Source: Pseudobacteroides cellulosolvens ATCC 35603 = DSM 2933
GTDB lineage: Bacteria > Bacillota > Clostridia > Acetivibrionales > DSM-2933
Assembly: GCF_001262605.1 (NCBI RefSeq)
Contig: NZ_LGTC01000001.1
Span: 2,865,001 to 2,929,000 of the forward strand
Reading direction: 5' to 3'
DNA length: 64,000 nt
Shown one piece after another: positions 26,768 to 34,417 of this stretch. The number at the start of each line of letters is the position of its first letter. Within the stretch, counting starts at the first letter, position 1. The notes beneath the pieces were generated by a model that did not search any database, had not been told where the DNA came from, and saw only the letters and a list, made by a program, of their open reading frames with translations. The position numbers were made by a program, and so were the translations under genes.

Positions 26768-27385
26768 CTAAACCAATACCAAGCCCATCAACTTTTCCAT
26801 AACAAAGTTCAGTGCCATACCTACAATATAATACCAGAAAAATACTATTGGAAATATAAGAGGTTTGAATCTCTGCCCAATCTCGAAAGCAGATTTTATT
26901 CCTCTGGTTATGATAGCACACAGCCATATTTGAATTATCAGATACACATACATAATTATTATCGATAATTCAATATTCTTTTCCGGATCAACTCCGTTTG
27001 ATAGATATGTTAATACCAATGTGGGAATAAAAATGATACAATTTGCCAGTATCTGGACTTTCATTATTTTTATTTGCGAGCTTTTTTCTGAGTTTGTATC
27101 TTTATCGGATTTAAGTCTTTTAATAATATCAGAAACAGGAAAGGAGAAAAAGACTACATCACCTATTCCAAAAATAACGATAACAACTAATGAATAAAAA
27201 ATGTTTTTGCTTAAATCCACAGAAGTCTTATCAACAAAGAAACTATGAAGCTTTTCACTGATAGAAAATATGTAATCGATTATACCTAAGGCAAATACAC
27301 CGATAATTAGTGTAATAATTCTGTCAGTAAACTTCTTGTAAAACTTCTCCGGCAGCAAAATCAGGTTAAAAAAATTCTTGAACAT
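26768..27385 (-). CDS. Polytopic membrane protein, possibly Yip1-like
   Basis: 205 residues from the ATG at 27385 (AAGGAG upstream); an ATG 159 bases earlier is unsupported. About five transmembrane helices: IITLIIGVFALGIIDYIF, FYSLVVIVIFGIGDVVFF, ILANCIIFIPTLVLTYL, IIIMYVYLIIQIWLCAII, and FPIVFFWYYIVGMALNFV. The layout resembles Yip1-domain proteins, but this is not certain. No functional partner is evident. Confidence 0.6.
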   Translation of the reverse strand: MFKNFFNLILLPEKFYKKFTDRIITLIIGVFALGIIDYIFSISEKLHSFFVDKTSVDLSKNIFYSLVVIVIFGIGDVVFFSFPVSDIIKRLKSDKDTNSEKSSQIKIMKVQILANCIIFIPTLVLTYLSNGVDPEKNIELSIIIMYVYLIIQIWLCAIITRGIKSAFEIGQRFKPLIFPIVFFWYYIVGMALNFVMEKLMGLVLV

Positions 27386-27571
27386 AACATTTCTCCTTGA
27401 AATAATTCCAGTTAACCCCAGTTTAATATGATTACCATATAAAATTAATATTAACCTAACATTTGTAACGACTTTTGTAAAGCAAACCGCATAGGCCAAT
27501 ATATCATTACATATTATAATATAGCTTAACCGGAATAAAATCAATGGAAATGGAGAAAAGGTGCCGCTTAT

Positions 27572-27916
27572 CTAAAAGAAATTAGCCACAGCATAAATAA
27601 GCAACACCAAGGTGCCCGCAAGAGCCAGATTTATTATCATATTCCTAAAAATTTTTGACTTTGACATATTTACTTCTTTGAAATTCAAATCAATTCCTGA
27701 AGCAATTTTATATTTATTCTCCTTTATGAAGTTATTAATAACACTCTCTGCCTCGTTTAAAAGATAACCATTATCCTTGTTATTCTTTATAATAGATGTT
27801 GGGTCATTAACCTTGCTCAATCCGGAATCACTCTTCAAAATCAATATGGCTTCTTCAATGAGGTTTGAGTGTATATCCTTTATTATTACAATTCTTTTTG
27901 TATTACCGAGTACCAT
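27572..27916 (-). CDS. Small tail-anchored hypothetical protein
   Basis: 114 residues, start supported by TTGGAGGG. A soluble N-terminal part (GNTKRIVIIKDIHSNLIEEA, LLNEAESVINNFIKEN) is followed by one C-terminal transmembrane helix (IINLALAGTLVLLIYAV). Family not recognised. Similar small proteins of this layout occur near spoIIE in clostridia, but I cannot confirm a link. Confidence 0.6.
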   Translation of the reverse strand: MVLGNTKRIVIIKDIHSNLIEEAILILKSDSGLSKVNDPTSIIKNNKDNGYLLNEAESVINNFIKENKYKIASGIDLNFKEVNMSKSKIFRNMIINLALAGTLVLLIYAVANFF

Positions 27917-28055
27917 TTTTTATCCCTCCAAGATATACTAAGATATATTTGAAGGTAGTTTATGATAATTTTTAATTATTTATACATTTTTGTATTATCA
28001 AAATGTAAACCAATTAATTAGCTTAATCATTTACTAAGTAATGCCTTAGAAATAA

Positions 28056-30449
28056 CTAGCTTACCTTTTTCCACACTTTTGCAACAACAGCCAGCATATC
28101 GTCACAAGGCTTGCTGTCACACTTCTTATAAGCTTCGTTCAATATAGCATCAGCTATCTCTTGAGGATTCTTTGTACTGATCTCATTTATAAACTTTATA
28201 AAACTCTCATCATTATTTCCGTTTTCTTTTTTAAACGCATCCAGTACACCATCTGTAACATGAATAAGGAATTCCCCTGAGTCAATACTTCTTTTTAGTA
28301 TTTCTGTCTCAATATTGCTTAGTATTCCTGCCGGTAAAGAAATCGATCTTACTACATCAACCTTATGTTCTCTCTTTATAAATGTAGATACTGCTCCCGT
28401 CTTTACAAACTCAACATCTCCATTGTATAAATCGATTACAGACATATCTATGGTAGAAAAGGCTTCGTCTTCTGATTTTAGAACAAGCACCGAATTTATA
28501 AGTTTAACGGACATATCCTTGTCAAAGCCCGATTCCATGAATTGTTCCAGCATACTTATGGTAGCCCTGCTGTGAACAGCAGCTTTATAGCCGCTTCCCA
28601 TTCCGTCGCTTAAAGCTACAATATATTTTCCATTTCCAGTATTTAAGAAAGTATAATTATCACCAGAGACTAAACTGTTATATTTTGACAGTTTGGAAAC
28701 ACCTGTAGTAACACTGTATATTTCCTCTTCAATCAGTTTTACAGTACAGTGGCTATCCTTTATACCCCTTTGGCAATCGACTGTCTCCTTTGTCATTTTT
28801 CTTCCCAATACCTCTGTAGCAATTTTTTCAATTGTATTAACACACAGACGTTTTCCTCCACATCCTTTGTGTGTTATACAAACCTCATATTTGCCCCAGA
28901 CTGTTTCAAGCACCTTTACATCCCTCACCCTGATACCTGCTCTGTCAAGACTCTGAAGCAAACTGTTCTCAAGGTCAATTTTGAAGTTTACCTCAGTGTC
29001 TATTTCACAGGCAAGCTTTGAAACAACCTTTGACAGTCCTTCTAATTGTTGGGAGACCAATTCCCTGCTCTCACAAATTCTGCTTTTCCATACCCTGTCC
29101 ACTTTGAAGAGTTCATAAACGTTATTAACAGAAATAACAAAATCATTTATTCTCTCACATCTATCCATAAAATACTTGGGTATATCACTTCGTTCGATTC
29201 TTCCCTTATCTTCTAAAGTCTCAACAATCTTAAACATGACCTGATATGTATTATAGAAATTTCTATCCCAGCAGTGAAGACATAGGCAGCAATCCTTACA
29301 AACTCTATCCGCTACCCTGTCAAAAAGTATCGATATGTCCTGCTTGTCCGCCATAGACTTTGTATCTGAAATCTCACAAAATGTTTTTGACAGTTCTCTG
29401 AATGTTTTAGAAAAGCTATTTAGTCTGTCAACAGTCATATCTTTTATTCTACTTGTGTAATGTACACTTCTACTGCTTATATCAAAGCCCGCACCCACAA
29501 GATTTGTTACAAAATCTGTAACTTTATTTGGTATGATTATAAAAACCAGTACCGCTGCAATGATTTCCTTCATATAAGAAAAGGAATCACCTGGTATGTT
29601 CATATATAACATAAATATTCCGCTTCCTAATACAAATCCCAGACTTGAGCCTACCTTTCCCAGTTTTCTGAGCGTTCCTGTAATAAGTCCCGATATGGCA
29701 TATGAACCAATTATAAAAGGAGCAGTTGGTGAATACAAACTTGCAAAAAGCCCCATAGTAACTCCCGCAGCCGCTCCAACGCCAGCACCGCATCTGTAGC
29801 CGCTTACTAAAATAATTACTATGCTCAATAAATTTTTAAGGACAACTCCCATAACCTGAATATCTGCAAGGCCAGCAATTCCTACAGCCGTTAATATTGT
29901 AACGCTTATAATCTCTTCATTATTTAAAGCTGCCTTTTTTTGAATTCCTGACAAAGCATTTCTATAAATATATACCAGAAGAAAAATTAACAACCCATGA
30001 AATAACGCCTTCAAAACATCAAAAAGCAAAAATCCCTGCATATAAACTATTACAAATTCAGGAACAAGGGTACTAAACAATGCAAAAACAGCAACTTTAG
30101 AAGTTGTATAGCTCTTATTAAAATTTACCATTGTGCTAAGCACACTAAAAAGAAACATGGCAGCTATTGTCACATATATTTGCTCTGGAGCTCCTCTGGT
30201 TATCATTCCTATAATAACAGATAATCCTATTAAATACCTGTTACACTCCATTCCGGCCGCTGAAGCAAATAGAGCCATTCCAAAAGGCAAAATACCACCT
30301 GCAATGGAAGCCCTGCCGATTAAAAATGATACCGGAAGCAAAATAAGGTTACTTGCTGTTAATAAGTTGATAAAACTTCCAAATTTGATCTTCCCATAGG
30401 TTTTTGCCGTATTATTGAACCTTTGATACGGTAAATATCCCAATTTCAT
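28056..30449 (-). CDS. spoIIE: Stage II sporulation protein E, PP2C phosphatase
   Basis: 797 residues. About ten transmembrane helices fill residues 20-330 (LLTASNLILLPVSFLIG onward), then a regulatory region with CKDCCLCLHCWDRNF, and a C-terminal PP2C domain with VALSDGMGSGYKAAVHSRA and FLIHVTDGVLDAFK, both carrying metal-binding Asp. In Bacillus SpoIIE dephosphorylates SpoIIAA at the septum to activate SigF in the forespore. AGGAGG precedes the ATG. It lies downstream of a tRNA cluster on the same strand. The gene's own promoter must lie in 30450-30756. Confidence 0.96.
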   Translation of the reverse strand: MKLGYLPYQRFNNTAKTYGKIKFGSFINLLTASNLILLPVSFLIGRASIAGGILPFGMALFASAAGMECNRYLIGLSVIIGMITRGAPEQIYVTIAAMFLFSVLSTMVNFNKSYTTSKVAVFALFSTLVPEFVIVYMQGFLLFDVLKALFHGLLIFLLVYIYRNALSGIQKKAALNNEEIISVTILTAVGIAGLADIQVMGVVLKNLLSIVIILVSGYRCGAGVGAAAGVTMGLFASLYSPTAPFIIGSYAISGLITGTLRKLGKVGSSLGFVLGSGIFMLYMNIPGDSFSYMKEIIAAVLVFIIIPNKVTDFVTNLVGAGFDISSRSVHYTSRIKDMTVDRLNSFSKTFRELSKTFCEISDTKSMADKQDISILFDRVADRVCKDCCLCLHCWDRNFYNTYQVMFKIVETLEDKGRIERSDIPKYFMDRCERINDFVISVNNVYELFKVDRVWKSRICESRELVSQQLEGLSKVVSKLACEIDTEVNFKIDLENSLLQSLDRAGIRVRDVKVLETVWGKYEVCITHKGCGGKRLCVNTIEKIATEVLGRKMTKETVDCQRGIKDSHCTVKLIEEEIYSVTTGVSKLSKYNSLVSGDNYTFLNTGNGKYIVALSDGMGSGYKAAVHSRATISMLEQFMESGFDKDMSVKLINSVLVLKSEDEAFSTIDMSVIDLYNGDVEFVKTGAVSTFIKREHKVDVVRSISLPAGILSNIETEILKRSIDSGEFLIHVTDGVLDAFKKENGNNDESFIKFINEISTKNPQEIADAILNEAYKKCDSKPCDDMLAVVAKVWKKVS

Positions 30450-30756
30450 CTTTTGTTACCTCCTACAATATTTTTGAACCACAGGGAAGATTATAAATTA
30501 AACATCCGGTAAAACATGTCACTTTTCGTTGTCTTACAGAAATTTATTTTTGACACATATCATCAAAACATCAAGTCAAAATACAAAACAATAGGTGTTA
30601 TCTAACAAAATCATTAGTAATGTTTATGTTTGATTTAACATGGAAAAGTAGATTATTGAATTAATTTGTCACAAAAATATCATTTGTATTGTAATGAACA
30701 CTCTATTTTCTATTCTATATTTAGATGTAGAAGACATCATAATTTCCAAGAAATAA
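30450..30756. other. spoIIE upstream region
   Basis: About 300 AT-rich bases between spoIIE and the tRNA terminator. A Spo0A-dependent promoter would be expected from Bacillus, but I see only partial 0A-like matches and none I would call. Confidence 0.4.
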
Positions 30757-30799
30757 AAACAAGAGATCCAAGGTACATAATACCTTGGATCTCTTGTTT
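30757..30799 (-). terminator. Terminator of the tRNA cluster
   Basis: A perfect 19-bp stem with a five-base loop (AAACAAGAGATCC... pairing to the right arm ending at 30799), followed on the minus strand by TTTTATTTC. It begins inside the CCA end of tRNA-Val. Confidence 0.9.
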
Positions 30800-30874
30800 G
30801 GTGGGCACTATAGGGCTCGAACCTATGACCCTCTGCTTGTAAGGCAGATGCTCTCCCAGCTGAGCTAAGCGCCC
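30799..30874 (-). tRNA. tRNA-Val (TAC)
   Basis: Cloverleaf on the minus strand: starts GGGCGCTTAGCTCAGC, anticodon stem TCTGC/GCAGA with loop CTTACAA (anticodon TAC), T arm AGGTTCGAGCCCT, ending TGCCCACCA with encoded CCA. Confidence 0.95.
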
Positions 30875-30877
30875 GTA

Positions 30878-30949
30878 TGACCCATAGGGGACTCGAACCC
30901 CTGTTATCGCCGTGAAAGGGCGGTGTCTTAACCACTTGACCAATGGGCC
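30878..30949 (-). tRNA. tRNA-Glu (TTC)
   Basis: Begins GGCCCATTGGTCAAG; anticodon loop CTTTCAC (TTC); T arm AGGGGTTCGAGTCCCCT; ends ATGGGTCA with no encoded CCA. The anticodon stem CCGCC/GGCGA has a C-A mismatch at its top pair, where known Glu tRNAs have C-G. Confidence 0.92.
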
Positions 30950-30954
30950 GTAAG

Positions 30955-31028
30955 TAGCGGCGGTCGGATTTGAACCAACGACACTGCGGGTATGAACCGC
31001 ATGCTCTGGCCAACTGAGCTACGCCGCC
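30955..31028 (-). tRNA. tRNA-Met (CAT), elongator type
   Basis: Begins GGCGGCGTAGCTCAG; anticodon stem TGCGG/CCGCA with loop TTCATAC (CAT); ends CGCCGCTA. The close match to the Bacillus elongator tRNA-Met, including the G1-U72 pair, argues against initiator or tRNA-Ile2. Confidence 0.9.
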
Positions 31029-31233
31029 AAGCGTTTATTGCTGTTTATTACTTCATGACCAGCACGCTAGGATATTATAACAGGTATTTTATTAACATGT
31101 CAATAGATTATTTAAATTTATTTAAATTTATTTTTATTTATTTTTTTAAAACTATGATATTCCTTTTAAGCCCTGATGTTGTTAGAAATTGTGGTGCAAA
31201 ACGCTCTAATTTCTCATGGTATTAAATATTATT

Positions 31234-32730
31234 TTAATTCTTTAATACCTCCAAAGCCTTTAAATACTGCTTGTCAGACTCTATGGCAAGTTTTTGGTAT
31301 GTATTATTTAATGTCTTTTGTGTTATAAAGTCAAGAATACCGCTAGGATATAGACCGCTTTTCTTCTGAAACTTCTTTAGCTCATCACAGGTTTTATTAT
31401 CAAGCTTTAGGCTGTTTAAATCATCTATCTTATAGCCGGAAATTTTCAAAATCCTTTTAGCATTCAAAACATCAATGCTTTCAGAATTCAACTGTGGTTT
31501 TATTTTCACCCTCAAATCGCTGATTGAACTTAAATCCACTCCATTTATAGTGCTGCTGCTTGTTACATTATAATCAGGCATAATACCTTTTAAATCAATC
31601 ATTCTTCCTTTAGGAGTATAGTATAATCCTGTAGTTATTTTAATCCAGCCAATCATTTCATCATCAGTTGGTTCTATGCTGTATTTTCTTTCAAGGTCAT
31701 CTCCAATAACCAGCTTAACCCCAAGCTGCTCTTCATATTTTTTATAAGCATCCAAGGATAAGATGGGATAAATACTCTGCACTTTTGCTTTGCCATAAGT
31801 TTTTGATCCTATAATAGTTCCTGCACCTGTGTCCTGCACCGCACCTGCCAGTATTTCAGATGCACTTGCACTGTTTTCATTAACAAGTACTGCAAGCTTA
31901 TATTTTTTCTCTTTCAATGGAGACATGTATTCCAAATCGGTAATATTTTCCGATTTAAAATCAAGCTTTGTTATTAATCCCTCAGGAACAAAACTTTTTG
32001 CAATTTCAACTACCTCATTTACATCGCCTCCCGGATTATCCCTTAAATCCAGTATTATTTTCTTTATCTTTTTGTCATCCATTTCTTTCAATGCTTTTTT
32101 AATCTCATCAGCAGAATTGTTATTAAATATAGTCAGATTAATATATCCTACATCACCTCTGATACTTGTAGTAACAGGGTTAATTCTAATGTCATCTCTG
32201 GTTACAGTAACATTTATTGCATTTTTCTCTCCATCTCTAATGACTCTTATTACTACTTTTGTACCTTTTTTACCTGTAATCAATTCTACCGCTTCACTTG
32301 AACTTTTACCTTCCAAGTTTTGACCATCAACTTCCACCAACCGGTCTCCCACACTTATACCGGCCTTCTGTGCAGGTGAATCCTTATAAACCTCACGGAC
32401 TATAAACCTGCCGTTAATTTCATCAAAACCCATTCCAACTCCGCTGTATTCTCCATCAATAGTGTTAAAAAATGATTCTGCTTCTTCCTTTGTATAGAAC
32501 TCGGTATACTTGTCCATGGAACTGAAAATACCTTTCAGAACACCTTCCATCAGTTTATTTTGATCAATATCTCCCCTGTACTTGTCATCTACCATATCCA
32601 TAATACTTTTTATGTAGTCTGCATTTACTTCTAACTTAGAGCTATCTGCCCATAAAAAAGCACAGTTTGTTAAAATAATAGCTGCTATAAGGCTTAGTGC
32701 AAATAATGTCCTGATCTTTTGTTTGTTCAT
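31234..32730 (-). CDS. S41 C-terminal processing protease (CtpA/CtpB-like)
   Basis: 498 residues from the ATG at 32730; upstream ATGs at 32739 and 32796 are possible. Signal/anchor helix IRTLFALSLIAAIILTNCAF, PDZ domain (about 95-180; GVGMGFDEINGRFIV and DSPAQKAGISVGDRLV), then the S41 core with the catalytic Ser in NENSASASEILAGA and Lys in GSKTYGKAKVQ. The C-terminus has a peptidoglycan-binding-like unit (CDELKKFQKKSGLYPSGILD). In Bacillus CtpB cleaves SpoIVFA during spore formation; other members act on envelope proteins. The neighbouring S-layer proteins suggest surface quality control, by inference only. Confidence 0.92.
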   Translation of the reverse strand: MNKQKIRTLFALSLIAAIILTNCAFLWADSSKLEVNADYIKSIMDMVDDKYRGDIDQNKLMEGVLKGIFSSMDKYTEFYTKEEAESFFNTIDGEYSGVGMGFDEINGRFIVREVYKDSPAQKAGISVGDRLVEVDGQNLEGKSSSEAVELITGKKGTKVVIRVIRDGEKNAINVTVTRDDIRINPVTTSIRGDVGYINLTIFNNNSADEIKKALKEMDDKKIKKIILDLRDNPGGDVNEVVEIAKSFVPEGLITKLDFKSENITDLEYMSPLKEKKYKLAVLVNENSASASEILAGAVQDTGAGTIIGSKTYGKAKVQSIYPILSLDAYKKYEEQLGVKLVIGDDLERKYSIEPTDDEMIGWIKITTGLYYTPKGRMIDLKGIMPDYNVTSSSTINGVDLSSISDLRVKIKPQLNSESIDVLNAKRILKISGYKIDDLNSLKLDNKTCDELKKFQKKSGLYPSGILDFITQKTLNNTYQKLAIESDKQYLKALEVLKN

Positions 32731-32836
32731 TTCTATCATCCCGCTCTCATAAAATAATTTAGGTATAAACAAATAATTAAATTTATTAAAAATCAATTGA
32801 TTTTAATTTTATCATACTTTATAATCAACTGGTCAA

Positions 32837-34378
32837 TTAAAAACCTAAATATTTGTCTCTGTAATCCTTCCTGATTCCATCCCGCATATAAACTATAAAC
32901 CTGTTAAGCAATGCTGCTGCTTTAGCATTTGTAAGCTTTGCATTTGGGTTTAAATACCCTTTTTCATCACCTCTGACAAGACCGATTTGCTCAGCCACCC
33001 TCACTGCGTTTTTAGCGTATGCCGGAATCATGTCATTATCCTTGAAGGTAGTGACAGCACCAAACTTTGGTGCCATAGCCTCAAGCCCCAAGCCTCTTAC
33101 AAAAACCGCCACCGCTTCTGCAAGAGTCAGATAATCGTCAGGCTTGAAGTTACCAGCCCCTTTCCCATTTAAAAAGCCCCGTTTAAATGAGCTTTCTATT
33201 TGATTAAAATAGGAATGGTCCTCTGGAACATCATTAAAGGTTGCGATGACTTGTGTCTTTTTCGTAGAAGTCCTGGCAGTTGTTTTGGGTGTTAACGCTG
33301 GGTCAACAGGAACTTCCTTGCCTGCAAGTATAATGGCACTGGCAAATTCCGACCTTTTCATATACTGTTCCGGGTTAAATGTGCTTTCGTTGCCTGACAG
33401 GATCTCAAGGCTGTAAAGCGTGCTTACATCCTCCTCCGCCCAATGGCCTTTTAGCTGGCTTAGATCGGGAACCTTCAGCCTTGTCTGTACCGGAAAAGTC
33501 TCAATCTTTAGACTGTCCTTTGAGGTTATCATATTGTCGGATGGTACGCCTCCTGAAGTGAAAGAAGGCAGGTTTGAGCTGTACTCTAAGATACTGCTGT
33601 TACTTTGTGTTTGAACATATCCTCCAACAAAGCTTATTTCACTGGGTTTATTTTCAACATATCTGATCTGTTTAGTAGTTGTAGTGGAAAATGTTACATC
33701 TGCAGTTCCCCCCCATTTTTCAACCTTTGTCCCGTTCATTTTTTCACTTTGTATTATATAATTTATTTCTTCAACCTCGGTTGTCCCCCAGTATTGATCA
33801 TATCCGTAGAACTTTCCTGTTACATCGACTGTTATAGTACCTTTGCCTTGAGAAGCTGTTCCTGATGAAGAGGTACCTATAGAATACACCTTTCTTCCTG
33901 ATATATTGCCGGCATAATAATTGACAGCAGGCTTTAAATCCGTCAGGTTGGTCCTGGAAAAATCATATCCATTCAATGTATATGTATTGTTGCCGATTTT
34001 CACCGTTTCAATCGGCTTTCCGCTAATACTTGTCTCTTCAATGCTTTGACCGTTGTCCTTTTTGCTTATCTTTGTATTATAAATCAAAGTCCGCTTTAAG
34101 GTAGCACTTTTATCTACATTAGATAGATCATAAGTATATGTAGAAGTTATCGCTTCTCCCTTAAAGGACTTCCTTATAGTAAGATTTCCTTTTAAGACCA
34201 CAGGCTGGCCGCTCAAAAAATTTACCTCCTGATATTCATATGTGGTTTTACCTGCAACCTCTCCCGATGATATTCCACCCTCATATCCGCTATATCCCTC
34301 AACAGCACTAGCTGCCACCGGTTTTATGATTATTGCAACAAATACAAAAATCAGTATCTTACAAAGGTTTGTTTTCAT
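32837..34378 (-). CDS. S-layer homology domain protein, 513 aa
   Basis: An N-terminal signal peptide (KILIFVFVAIIIKPVAASA) precedes an unrecognised beta-rich region (about 30-300) full of Thr, Ser and Tyr. Three SLH-like repeats end the protein: LKGHWAEEDVSTLYSLEILS at about 312, FNDVPEDHSYFNQIESSFKR at about 385, and a third beginning near 445 (AKNAVRVAEQIGLVRGDEKG). SLH modules bind pyruvylated wall polymers and hold proteins at the surface. It lies between the CtpA protease and a large SLH protein, all on the minus strand, probably co-transcribed. Confidence 0.88.
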   Translation of the reverse strand: MKTNLCKILIFVFVAIIIKPVAASAVEGYSGYEGGISSGEVAGKTTYEYQEVNFLSGQPVVLKGNLTIRKSFKGEAITSTYTYDLSNVDKSATLKRTLIYNTKISKKDNGQSIEETSISGKPIETVKIGNNTYTLNGYDFSRTNLTDLKPAVNYYAGNISGRKVYSIGTSSSGTASQGKGTITVDVTGKFYGYDQYWGTTEVEEINYIIQSEKMNGTKVEKWGGTADVTFSTTTTKQIRYVENKPSEISFVGGYVQTQSNSSILEYSSNLPSFTSGGVPSDNMITSKDSLKIETFPVQTRLKVPDLSQLKGHWAEEDVSTLYSLEILSGNESTFNPEQYMKRSEFASAIILAGKEVPVDPALTPKTTARTSTKKTQVIATFNDVPEDHSYFNQIESSFKRGFLNGKGAGNFKPDDYLTLAEAVAVFVRGLGLEAMAPKFGAVTTFKDNDMIPAYAKNAVRVAEQIGLVRGDEKGYLNPNAKLTNAKAAALLNRFIVYMRDGIRKDYRDKYLGF

Positions 34379-34417
34379 AATGTATCCGACTCCTTTTAAG
34401 AAAAAACTAAAATATTG

